From NCBI GenBank assembly GCA_963921825.1, contig OY997595.1, forward strand, positions 19,027,228 to 19,091,227: a stretch of DNA of 64,000 nucleotides, given 5' to 3'. A program made the position numbers and the translations under genes. Every line of letters begins with the position of its first letter. Positions within the stretch are counted from its first letter, which is position 1. This stretch comes from Erodium maritimum (Eukaryota; Streptophyta; Magnoliopsida; Geraniales; Geraniaceae). Under the pieces are notes generated by a model that saw only the letters and a program-made list of their open reading frames with translations, was not told where the DNA came from and ran no database searches. This document shows, piece after piece, positions 10,634-21,640 of this stretch.

Positions 10634-13073
10634 TTATACATCCTTTATTAACTCATTCCAGCAGGGGTCCACTGTTGGAAGTTGGTACTCGTCGGGTTTA
10701 AGGGCCAGGGCAAAGTCGGGTAATGTTGGTGCGATCTCCATCATTCTGTAACCAAACATTTACAATTCCATGGGTTACTTGTCTAACCTTTACTAGATCG
10801 ATTTCCCAAGAAACCAAAATGAGAAGCATTTGAGTTTTAACAAAGGACTTACTTTTCGTGAGAATATAGATCCTGATTCGTCCGCACCTTGCTGCAAGTA
10901 TCTTTAGGTATTTTGTCGGAAAGAACCTTCATGGTACCCCAAGGCGGTGGATACCTTGATAAAGGAAGAGCCCCATTAAAAGCTTCGCCTGCTCTTTTAC
11001 TTTCCTTCAAGTATCCCTCTGCTGCTTGCAAAGCGGCCACAGCCATCTCGTGGGACTTCTCCGTGTTTCCCTCGCCCAGGATCAAACCGTGAAAATAATA
11101 TGCCGCGGCCTAGTTTTAAATGTGCAAATAAAGGATAATTGTATTTCTTCTACATGCAAGATATAAAAGATTAGAAAGAGACCAAGAAGAGTGGCAAACA
11201 TACCTTTGATTCAGCATATTTCCACTTTACAAAGAGCTGGTGCTTTTCACCCCAACCATTTGTTAACGGAAGGTTCATGATGTTATCTTGAGCCTGTTTA
11301 CCAAACAAATACAGATTATGCTTCATGATTGGTGAAAAGCTTGCAAACCATACCATTGTACTATAAAACCGACTGAATTGGGTGGTGACATTTCATAAAC
11401 AATGATGACTTCATTACCTGTTGCCAGTATTTCACCATCTCACATGCAAGCCTTCGCTTCACAGCAAGAGTGGCTTTGGTACTATCAATTGCCATTCCAA
11501 GTTGGATATCAACACCCTACATTATATCGGAAAGAACATGACGGGTCAACAATGAAACATAACATTTAACTAACCAAATGAACGAAGAAATACTAGTACC
11601 TGCCCTAAAGCTTGCTGACAGACTGCTCGAAGAACTCCTTCAGTCAGATCTACTGGTAAAGCTCTCCTATTATTACCAGTGGAATAAGTCATAGGTAACA
11701 ATATGATTTCAAAAACACTTGATAAAAAATACATTATGTATATAAACCTGAGTTCAGAAGGCAATTGTGGTAGAACATGTTGAACAGCACAATCAAGGTA
11801 TCCTGCGGCTTTCAAGAATATATCAACCGAAGCACGCCTACTCTCTGTAAAAAGAGACCAAAATTAGAAAATAACTCCTACTTGCATGAACAGAAATAAG
11901 ATTATCAGATACTCAGAGAACTAGGAAAAACAGCCGCAATTGTCTTTTGTTACTATTTAGATGCCGCTTCATGCTGTATTTCAATCATAAACAACTGAGC
12001 TTAAATTTGTTAATATTTTGAATAGTCATATCAACCTAATTCATTATACCATTGGCATTAAATCCAAAGAAATGTAACATTCATCCTGCCACGAGAAAAG
12101 CTGAAAAAAGAAACTTCTATGTTAACCAACAATTGTTCTCGATGAGTCCGTGTTTGTATAACAGCATAGAATATCTTGCTCAATAAACAGTAAATTCATA
12201 CTAAGCAAGTATTAGGAAATAGGAAGTCAAGGATATAATTCATCAAAATTGCAATATGGTTACCTTCTGATACTTTTGGCTGATAACCATCAGCAGATGT
12301 TTGTGGAAGAAGTAACAAGTTGGCTTGTGATAACAAAAGCATTGACATCAAGTGCAAAACTGACAACACCTCGTACCAAGCACTAGCCATGGCTGTCTCC
12401 TGCACATAATATTAGAGATGTCAATTCTCAAAGCATGATACGTAATCACAATTTAAAGAACATAAACAGAGTAAATTGATAGACCAAGCCCATACTCCCA
12501 CCTCTGCATCATCCACCTGGTTTATCCAAACAAATTCTACTTTGTGTTGAAGCTGGTTTCCTGCAAATCAGAAAAGCCCAATACTTTGATGCATTTTGCT
12601 TAAAAAGAGTGGATATATAGCAATAAGCATGACAGTGAACAAAAGCATTACCATCCTTAACTAATCCCAAAAGTACAGGCAAATAATCTTCGAGAGCCTG
12701 CAGAAGATCAGCCAATGTTGAACCACCTGTCAACAATTAAATTGAACATATCAATAATTGAGCCAACAAATTCAAGAGAAAAGGGGAGCCGGGGAAGGGA
12801 GGGAGCAATAGACCACGAACCATGTTGGGTTGCACTTTTTTTCCTCGTTCTTGTAATTCTAGGAGCTTCTTGGTCAGCCATTACCACTATCCGAGTTCTA
12901 AGGACAGACAAGTGTTCCACAAAATTCTTTGACAAGTGATCACCGAGCGACTGAGAGAAATCAACGGGTTTAGGAATTCGTAAACCGGGAACATAGACAG
13001 CAACATCCCCAATATTTCCAGGCCTCCTTCTATTTCCTCCAGAATCTTTGGGAGTTGACACAAAACATCCCAT
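10634..13073 (-). CDS. BRO1-like domain protein (plant BROX-like, endosomal)
   Basis: Ten coding exons give 414 aa with every junction in frame: 12821-13073, 12652-12726, 12502-12560, 12264-12399, 11748-11844, 11600-11666, 11418-11516, 11204-11293, 10853-11109, 10634-10745. The protein begins MGCFVSTPKDSGG; Gly2/Cys3 is a classic N-myristoylation plus palmitoylation site that should hold it on membranes. The helical BRO1 fold covers almost the whole chain, with family-typical stretches such as STLADLLQALEDYLPVL, AWYEVLSVLHLM, QANLLLLP, LKAAGYLDCAV and GWGEKHQLFVKWKYAE. BRO1 domains (Bro1/Alix/BROX) bind ESCRT-III subunits in endosomal sorting. The length matches the Arabidopsis BRO1-like proteins (about 410 aa). 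No proline-rich tail is present, as in BROX. All introns have GT/AG ends, and I see no disruption. The cellular role in plants is inferred from the family. Confidence 0.93.
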
Positions 13074-13446
13074 CCTTAATATAACTGCCAACCAAGGTAA
13101 ACCGAAGTCAATCACCCTTTACCAAGTTAATGCATATACCCTTACACATACATATTTAAGCTATCTAGTACAAAAAAGGGTGTTTTGATTCAAGAACAGA
13201 ATATACCTACAGATACCAAATGGTTAAGCAATAAGGTGATTTGAGTTTCAAATGACGGGAAATTCAAACAATGTAGAAAACAATCGTATGGAAACCCAGA
13301 TTACAAGCTACAATCCAAAAGGTTACACAACTCATATTAAAACTTCTATTTCATTATATGAAGAAAGCTAAACAACTTTAAATGTAAAGATAAATTCCAG
13401 CAGACCCATTCAAGGACAATATATGGTGAAGATAAGATTAGCCCAC

Positions 13447-13496
13447 CTTTTATATATCGTCGAGGAACAAATGGGTCAAAGCAAGGAGTAATTTTT
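13447..13496 (-). other. 5'-UTR exon of the BRO1-domain gene
   Basis: This short segment is bounded on the minus strand by CTTGCAG| and AAAAG|GTGGGC. The first coding exon has its acceptor (TTGGCAG) at 13085, giving 11 nt of leader before the ATG at 13073. A first leader exon probably lies at about 13987-14035, ending CATCATG|GTAACT. These are consensus-based predictions. Confidence 0.5.
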
Positions 13497-14049
13497 CTGC
13501 AAGAACAGTGAAATTGAATACATACAAGTTAAGAGCTAAACAAAGGAAAGAGAGGCACATTCATGGAAGTAGCTGAATCACAAATAAGGCAATAGCCATG
13601 ATAGACAGTACTGTAATAGTAAACTTCAGTATCCTACAGCAACTTTACCATTCCAACCAGAGAAATGTGGAAAGTTAAAAGAGAATTTAAATTCAAACTC
13701 TGGAAAAACTCAAATTAGCCCAATTCAAACTCAAACTAGGAAACAGAAACAAAGAGGCAAACCTCGTAGTAGCTTCAAATGAGAAGAACAAGGGAGGGTT
13801 GTGAATCAGAGCGGCTTAAATTCAGGGAAAATTGTGAGTAAAGGAAGCTCAACCTAAAAGCAGGTCCAATAAGCAACAAAACGAACAAAGAAAAAGGCAA
13901 AGCTATCAGTGTAAAAAAAATGCATTTTTAAAGTATAAATGTACAGTGAAGCAAAGAAGGAGAAAGGGGAATTGGGTTTGAGTTACCATGATGAGAATTG
14001 AAGAACCCTAGAAGCAAAATGGAAAAGTTGAAGCCGAGGCTATCTTAAG

Positions 14050-14070
14050 CAGGGAGATATATAAATACCG
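14050..14070 (-). promoter_or_regulatory. TATA-like box of the BRO1-domain gene
   Basis: On the minus strand GGTATTTATATATC sits about 25-30 bp upstream of a plausible leader (GCCTCGGCTTCAACTTTTCC). The same bases read TATATAAATA on the plus strand, so direction is set only by the adjacent gene. Confidence 0.45.
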
Positions 14071-14397
14071 TTTCATTGGCGCCTAACTCTCTCTCACTCC
14101 TCTGCTTCGTTAATTTTGTTTGTTAAGAGAAAACAAAAGGACCGTGAACAGTTTACGAAGCACCACGCAGAGATTGAGCAATAATTAATCCCACTTTTTG
14201 TGATTTCCAAGAAGGTTCTAGAAGGTCAAGTGGAGCCTGGCGGCTCTATTCTTTATAGCTGTGCTGACGTGTGACATGTTGATGCTCAAGTTGGAGTTGT
14301 TGCTTCTTCAAGGCTCGAGCTTTTGCTGATGGCTTAGCTATCTAGTGGCATCTACCCCGAATACAATTCAATGTGTTTTGTGACTTTTGTGAATAGG

Positions 14398-14935
14398 TAA
14401 GGATGACAATGGGTCGGGTTTTGTGATACAAGGGCTTGGCTTGATTTTACTATTTGCGTCTTGATAGTGTTCGCTTGTTATCCGGTCCGTTTTGTCTCGA
14501 ACGGATTGGCGTATTACCCTAGCCGTTCAGTATAAGAATTGTATTTTTTTTTTTACGAAACCATAATTTTATTTTACTACTTGATTTATATTGACAAATA
14601 TAAAAGTTTCATATATTTATATGAAACATGCAACATATTCAATAACTATTCAAGACCACCCAGTATAATATAATCACTAGTTTATCACAATTCATAATAT
14701 TATTGTCTCTTAGCAAGACTATAATAATCTCATCATCTCGGTCAAGTAACATCAAACCAAAACTAATCACTTCCAAATCTATCGGGCCAGGGCCGGGCCG
14801 GGTAGTACCTAATCCGTCCCCAGCCCGACCCCGATTAAAAGCCCGGTCAAACTAACCCGTCTCCGGCCTCGGCCTAATTTTTTCGGGTCAGGTCTCCGCC
14901 GAATCCGAGTTCCGCTTCCATCCATGTCAATAATG
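14398..14935. mobile_element. hAT-like non-autonomous element (probable)
   Basis: The left edge reads AGGATGACAATGGGTCGGG. The right edge, read in reverse, gives TGACATGGATGGAAGCGG and then CGGGTC-type repeats. Inward-facing GGATGGCAA-GGG-CGGG ends enclosing AT-rich DNA are common in plant hAT-type MITEs. The ends are diverged and I could not fix the 8-bp target duplication. Confidence 0.35.
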
Positions 14936-14939
14936 GTTA

Positions 14940-16390
14940 TATAATAAAAAAATTAAATGAAAATTACAATATAAAAAAATAGGTTACTTCGTGTAATTTG
15001 TTTAATAATTCATATATATCTTTATGATTAATATATGTTTTAAATTGTTTTCTAATGAGTTACTTTTCAGATAGGTTTATATACCTCGTTCTTTATACTA
15101 CAATTTGTAATATTTATTTCATGAATACGGATAAACTTAGCAATATGATTTCTAATGACAGAAGCATGTTTAACACTCAGATACAAACTAATCCTTTTGT
15201 TAACATTCTCTGTAAAAAAAACGTTGTCACAACTCTAGAGAGAAGCCCACAAACCTTACTCCTCGCCGTCATCGACAAGGGATCTACCTTGGCGATCTTT
15301 CTCTCCTTGTCTCTCCCTTTCTTCTCTCCTATTTTTATGGAGTTTACGGGCTCTGTCTCCCGATCTAGAGCCATCGGAGCCGAGTTTTGACGATCTCTGT
15401 GTCGAATTGGATAGTTGTTTTAGGTTTTTTTGTTGGGACTATTCCGTTGATGATCTCTGGAGGTCAAAGCAATTTGGTTCGCTAGAAGCATCAGGAAGCA
15501 TGATCTCATAGAGCATGTTACGATCCTTACCGCATCTAAACCAAGTTCCATCACAAGGAGGGGAATCTCAAATGATCTCAGTGACTCAAGATGACGGGTC
15601 GGCAATATCAGAACTCTCTGCTACGCCAGTTACGATATTCAAAAGAACTGGCATCACATGCTATCTAGTTTCTTGTGTTTATTTGTTATCTTTATTGTCT
15701 ACTATACAAAAGTGAACAATTTTAAAAGTTCATAGAGTTGGTACACATGTGTTGCTGTGGGGTCCTGGACTATGAATCTAACAACAAATTACATGGACAC
15801 GGATCCAAATCTGATTTTATTTCTACAAAAAATTCAAAACAATTTTCAAATGAGCATGAAGCACAACCACATATGAACAACCACCTACAAAACCTAAATC
15901 GGCGGCATCGGTGATCCTAAATCATCCGTAGACGTTCAACACCCAGGCCATGGATCCATATCTAAAGAAATCAAGCTTCATCGATCTCGACAGGTTCGTA
16001 CGACGCCAAGAACCCCGATCCTCGCATGCGGTCTTTCCCTGTTAAGCTTGTTGTCATCGTTCCAAATTTGGTTTTGGCTGAACTCCCACGATGGAAATGG
16101 AAAACTCCATGCTGCCGATACAACTCTCCGCCCCTTCGTTGTGAAGTCGCCTCTTTTCGTGAAGTGTCGCCGCTAATGATATTGAAAATGAAAATGAAAA
16201 TGAGAAATAGGTTTAGGTTGTTTAGTTAAGATTATGAGAAGTAGGTTTAGACTCCACGCAGCTATTTAGGTACATATTCAGATTAAGGATTAAAAAGGAT
16301 TAGAATTGTTTAGTTATTTAGATGATATTAGAGATGAGGTTATGTTATTAGATTAGGTTTGGTAAAAAAAAAATATTAGTAGGCTAAGTA
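14940..16390. other. intergenic stretch without recognisable genes
   Basis: AT-rich at the left, more GC-balanced from 15230 to 16200. The 111-aa frame at 15055-15390 and other short frames show no domain or codon structure that I can support. The GC-balanced part may be an old repeat, but I cannot name it. Confidence 0.4.
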
Positions 16391-16407
16391 ATAAAACTAA
16401 ACACTAT

Positions 16408-16968
16408 CTGGGAAGAAATGCCTAGAAAGTGAGGAGGATCAGCTCGAGTCAGAGGCCTCGACAGCGTCTGATGGGGAGTCACAGGCAGCAGCGGCGGGGG
16501 CGTCAAGCACCCCCGCCTGAAGGAATGAGTCCGAGGTGGCCCGGGGAGGGGCGGGTCAACTTTGGCCCCTTCCCGGCGGATGGATGGCGACGGCACCATC
16601 ATCAGTTGATATTTGTCTCCCCTGCCAGTCCGGAGTCAGCAATCCCGCGTTCAGGAGCCCTACCATTATCATTCAAGGGAGGACGACGCACGCTGACACA
16701 CCGGGGGAGATGTAGGTCCACCAGTATTCCCCAAAACTTGGTTGGCTCGCCTCGTCCCATGTTGGAAGAAGATTGATGTATCGGTGTCACCAGACGCTAC
16801 CGCAGATTTCCCCTTCGTCCGTCAAACCCATTACCAGGAGCCAATTTTATTGCTTTCAGTTCATTTCAATTTGTTAGTTGGATGTTATGTAGGTGGGGTA
16901 CTTTTCAGTACCTACCAAACTCGTTTCTTATGATTTATTTATAAACTGCAATATTTACTCAAAAAAAA
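16408..16968 (+). mobile_element. 5'-truncated half-LINE C
   Basis: It shares with half-LINE B the end of ORF1 (CACCCCCGCCT then an ATG), the shortened endonuclease start (GGCCCGGGGAGGGGCGGGTC) and the 3'-UTR block CATTCAAGGGAGGACGACGC. It ends in CTCAAAAAAAAAAAA. Imperfect target duplications AAAACTAAACACTAT (16393-16407) and AAAACTAAAACCTTAT (16969-16984) flank it. B and C show the same ORF1-to-3'-UTR arrangement, so this structure was copied and did not arise twice. Confidence 0.75.
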
Positions 16969-17084
16969 AAAACTAAAACCTTATATAAATAAAAATTTAT
17001 TTTCAAAATAATTGTTTTTATAAATTATTATAATAATTCTGATTTTTTAAAATATAATTTAATAATCTCGATTTTCATAACTAA

Positions 17085-17235
17085 GGGTGTTTTGGGTATT
17101 TATGAAAAAGTGAACAGTAAAATAGATGGAAAATTAGACAAAAGGGGCAAATTGTTAAACATGGAAACATGCGGGTATGTATCAGTTAAAAAACATGAGG
17201 CATTTATTAGATAATCGTGTCAAGTTGGGGGTATG
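17085..17235. repeat. terminal part of a foldback (MULE-like) repeat
   Basis: A run with GGGTGTTTTGGGTATTTATG, AGATGGAAAATTAGACAAAAGGG and GGGTATGTATCAGTTAAAA copies the layout of the repeat ends at 1-190 and 52500-52690. No matching opposite end was found close by. Confidence 0.3.
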
Positions 17236-18020
17236 GAATTGTAGTTTTGCCTTGCAAATATACAATACTTAATTTGAGAATATCCTGCATGTTTTTTTGC
17301 AAAAATTGTGTTTGTTGTTTTTCAAATATACACATTTTATACGGGTTTGCAACACAGTCTTTATTGTTTGCAAATATACACATTTTGGTTTACAGATTTT
17401 TTTTTTGTAGTGGGTGCAGACACTGTCTTTATTGTTTGCAAAAACACATAGTAACATAGTCTTTTTTTACTGTGTGCAGTGGATTGTAGAAAGGTTTCAA
17501 GCAACGAAGAATAAGGTTGCATAAGGGTTTATGGAGTGGTTCTAATTGTTGGTTGAAGGAGACATTATTGATCCAAATGTTGAATGTTTCAAGATAATGG
17601 CAACACTCTTTGATGGTTTGACTGGGAGGAAACAAACGGAAGAAGGTGTTCCAAATCCAGAAACCATGTTGCTTTAGTACATGCAAATCTGGTCATGTTT
17701 GGGAATTTAGTACATGAAAATCTAAAGAGAAGTAAGATTTGATCTCAACGTTGTAGATAGAAAAGGAGAAGAGAGAGGAAGATTTCTTCATTTTGTGCTA
17801 GCACACAAGCGATTTTAGGAATACTTGTTGGTGTGGATACCGGTAGTGGACGGATCCTTTTGAACATGTCGCAACATCGTCAATCGGCAGAAACGTTCTT
17901 GGTCCCTATCTGAAACAGGCTCAAATCCGAAAGGTAATCTCCTTAATTTTTCATTTGTTAGTTTATTCAAAATTAAATGGATCCAGAGGCTATTCTAGGG
18001 GAAATTTTATTTTCCGTTAA
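17236..18020. other. intergenic stretch with a short duplicated phrase
   Basis: The phrase CAGTCTTTATTGTTTGCAAA, or a near copy, occurs twice (about 17359 and 17430) together with several TTTGCAAATATACACATTTT phrases. Otherwise no gene or element is recognised. Confidence 0.4.
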
Positions 18021-18029
18021 TTTTTTCTC

Positions 18030-18850
18030 CATAGAATTTCTACATCGAATTACCCAAATTGGAGATCGAAGGAAGTTCGAACCACAATCTTGCCTAAGGA
18101 ACAGCAAAGCAAGTGTGCACCTCCATTGAAATTGGGAGGACGAGAAGGTATCGGTAGTATCTTATTCGACCCCGATACTTGTCTGACCTATAATCTTGCC
18201 TAACCTGGGCCAGTTAAGGATTTCAGGTAATGTAGGTGTAGACCCCAAGATAGTGGCACCGCTAGCACCCCCTCTATCACCACCTCCGCCTACACAGGTC
18301 GTCACATTTCAGCAATTGACCAGGCCCGCAGATGAGTCACTACCAATGGGGAATCAGACAGCCATCCATCAAAGAATAAGAAAGGAGATCAAACTCCAAA
18401 ATCACTCAAATGGGGTTCCCACTGGGCCAGAGCGTGAAGGAATTGGCAAGATATAAAGCCTATAAAAAAGAATCAAGAAGAAGGTGCTTGGTGCTTGAAT
18501 TAACGGATGTTGACCTGGATGCAAAAAACGCATATCACTCATCATCCTCCATATTAACTACGAAGGCTGTCAAACAGCCTCGTCAGGATCCATGATATGT
18601 GGTACGTCAGATGAACAAATATTGGGGTATCCTCCTCATCCCGAGCTCTGGGCCTTATGGCCATACTTAACTTCGGTTTCCGTTATTCTCCTAATGTATA
18701 TGGAGGAGTTGTTTATGTAGCCTAAAAAGCCGCCTCGTCTATTCTTAATATCATATTATAATCTCGGTTGTAAGAGATGTATCCCTCTGAATATGGTTCT
18801 AACATATTTACTTATGGACAATGATGTTGACCAATTTCAGGAAAAAAATC
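18030..18850 (+). mobile_element. LINE remnant: end of ORF1 and start of ORF2
   Basis: Overlapping frames at 18196-18595 end in KAVKQPRQDP followed by a stop, the usual end of plant LINE ORF1 (an 'A..QPR..P' ending). They include a serine/lysine-rich linker with KKESRRRCLVLEL. Downstream to about 18850 the sequence is too degraded to read the endonuclease. Ends and target duplication are not resolved. Confidence 0.5.
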
Positions 18851-19442
18851 TCTAATTTATAATCCAAAAAATTAATTATAATTATATGTTATTTTATATT
18901 TTAACACAAAAGTCTTCCCCTGTTATGAACTAACAGAATAATTTACATTAATATTTAAATATCCCAACAAGCCCACACTCAACAATTTAGTTCAACAAAA
19001 ATCACATTTAGTCTTGTTGAATATTTATGTCCTTTCAAGAATTGACTATCTCGCCTCTTGAGAACTCTCTTCTAACCCTAGCCGTCCAATTTATGGTGTT
19101 CTTTCTTTCCCCCACCGTCGATTTGTCCTCTATCGTGGTTCCTCCGATCGTTACTACCGCTGCCTCAGCCGGTGATGCCCGTCTGCTACCGTCCTGCCCC
19201 TCGTAGATCGTTCACGGTGCTGGGGGTAGGAGTCATCGACGGAGAAAAGCCAAACCATCGATTCTGGCTTTGTCTTCCTCTAAGCCGGTGCTGCCGTTCC
19301 TCCCACTCCCTGGCCCGAGAGCATCGGTGGACGTGGCCTCCTTCTCCATTGGAGCAACTGCTTCATCCCCGGTTGCGAAGCCGAGATGAGGGTGGCCCTT
19401 GAGACGTCCCCCAAACCCTATTCTGCCGACCCAACCATTTGG

Positions 19443-19604
19443 CCAAGACCTTGCTCTGGCCCCTCCTCCCCCGGGCGGGGCGGTTTCTAGGGTGTACCAA
19501 GAGCTTGCTCTGGCCCCTCCTCCCCCGGGCGATGCAGTTTCTAGGGTTTGCCAAGACCTTTCTTTGGCCCCTCATCCCCTGGGCGGCGCAGTTGCGAGGG
19601 TTCC
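19443..19604 (+). repeat. 54-bp (18-codon) tandem repeat inside LINE ORF1
   Basis: Three copies start at 19443, 19497 and 19551. In the frame opening at 19399 each encodes 18 residues: QDLALAPPPPGGAVSRVY, QELALAPPPPGDAVSRVC and QDLSLAPHPLGGAVARVP. The related copy at 24195-24572 (minus) has a single such unit (HDLAQVPLSGGALPRVAP). Confidence 0.85.
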
Positions 19605-20279
19605 GACTCCCCCCACTCTGATTCGATATAAGGTGGAGGGCGTAGGTCTGGAGATTGAACTGGAGCCCTTAAAGGGCCGGCAGGTGGAGACTATCAGGAC
19701 GATCAGACCAGGGCGGGGACTGTCACGCCCAAAATCCGGTTTTGACCGGACTCGAGGCGTGAGTTAAAATAAAGATAAATAATAATAAATAAATAAACTT
19801 TGATGAAGTAAAACTCCAAGTAACTCTCACAAACAAGTCCAACCGAAGAGTCAAAAGCTCAAACTAAAACAAATGCGACATAGTTTTGAACAAAATCGAA
19901 GGGACGTCTCTAACATGGTAACACCCGGACCCTCAGTGAGCTCCCGAGCCCTGAGACGTCCTACAACCTACTCAACAAAGAAACCTGTAAAACAACAGTA
20001 AACACGAAGGGGGGTGAGTTTACGCTCAGTAGGAAAAAGTAGTAAAGTAAAGGAACCCCCGCTTTAACAAATAAAACCTGATTAGTACAGTTATCCAAAA
20101 GACACTAAATTAACGAATCAACAAGAAACGTAACACTTAACGAAGATAACACTCAAAAGAAATCAATAGAAAGATAACTTGTTCACCAATAGAATCAACT
20201 AAAGAAACACACAAATACAGAAATACTGATAATCAAACCACAATACTCTGATCCGTACACTGGCTTGTACATCATATCA

Positions 20280-20715
20280 GATTGCCCCTCGATTCAGAGG
20301 AGACACAATCATCGGGGCTTCCGGAAACGTTCCTTAGGAACACATATCATCGGAGGTCCCGGAAATGCTCCCAAAGGACCACAGATCATCGGGGTGAACC
20401 AAGTAACATATCGTACCGGAAACGCACATCGGCCTGGATATCTTCCCGGAACTACTCCCTCGGGGTAAACAATCACACGTCATACCGGAAACGCACATCG
20501 GCCTGGACGTCTTCTCGGAAACGCACATCGGGGTACATAATCATATACCATACCGGAACCGCACATCGGGGTACATAATCATATACCATACCGGAACCGC
20601 ACATCGGGCTAGGTATCTTCCCGGAATGTCCACCTCGGGGTACACACGCACATCATACCGGAACAGCACATCTGTCTAGATGTCTTCCCGGAATGTCCAC
20701 CTCGGGGTACGCACT
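20280..20715. repeat. tandem repeat array in the solo LTR
   Basis: Irregular units of roughly 45-60 bp are built from the phrases ACCGGAAACGCACATCGG, ATATCTTCCCGGAA and CTCGGGGTACA, repeated about eight times. Arrays like this are usual in long plant LTRs. Confidence 0.75.
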
Positions 20716-21449
20716 CAACCCACACAATAGCACAACACGCACAATACAGCCACACACAATGTCAAACCAAGCTTACCGGCATGACTTACCAACCATGTAC
20801 CATCGGTCTATCACTCACCCGACCATATCATTAGGCACAATCAATTCACATTCCAATTATTCACTCAATCAATCAATCATAACACGGATCAACCATTTAC
20901 ATTACGATCATCAAAATTCAACTAGTTTAATATGACTCTTATCTTATCCTAAGGACGGAACATGCATCGACCTTAAGGCGAACAATCAACAAGCAATCCT
21001 AAGGCTCGACATGACCATTCTACCAGCATGGCAATTTCCCAAGATATTGAAAGCGATTAATCTAGTGAATCACATCCTATATGCATACTAAGACTCACCC
21101 GATTATTATTGTAGTTGAAAAGTGGCTATTCTAGTTAATCACGTCTTATGTGCAAACTAGGACCTTTCTGGTTATTATTATCCTATAGGCATACTATTAA
21201 CGTTCTTAAATTAAAAGAGGAGTTTAGCACTTCCCCTACCTCTCAAACACTATCTGGAACTCCTAGTTGCTGACGTCCAGGCCTACCTCCGGTCTTCTCC
21301 ACGATCGAGGTCAAAGTCTGATTTTAACAAGCAAAGGTGGTAATCAGTCCCGGTTCAGTCCGAATCAGTCCTCTAATTTATCAATTAAGTCCTTTAAACT
21401 CTCAAATATAAATCATTTAAATTAAATAGCCAATTAAATAATCTGTTAG

Positions 21450-21640
21450 ACTCGGCCCCGACCCGAGTCCGACCTGGATCTGACCCGAATCTGAAAACCG
21501 GATCCGACCCGATTCAGGTCAGACTCGAACCTGACCCAGGCCTGACCCGGACCCGACCCCAGACCCGGATCCAGACCCGAACCCAGATCCGAACTCGGAT
21601 TGGGCCCTAGCCTGGCCTGGCCTGGCCCGAGGCCCAAGCT
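21450..21640. repeat. GACCCG-type minisatellite in the solo LTR
   Basis: A run of degenerate 6- and 12-bp units (GACCCGAACCTGACCC and similar) passes into a CCTGGCCTGG run. The open frames across it are repeat translations, not genes. Confidence 0.7.

Noticed and set aside
15055-15390. 111-codon frame as a gene
   Set aside because: AT-rich first half, no domain, no promoter or splice context, and the opposite strand is equally open.
20280-20715. CRISPR-like array
   Set aside because: The repeats are irregular, adjacent and without unique spacers. The sequence is a plant nuclear LTR tandem repeat.
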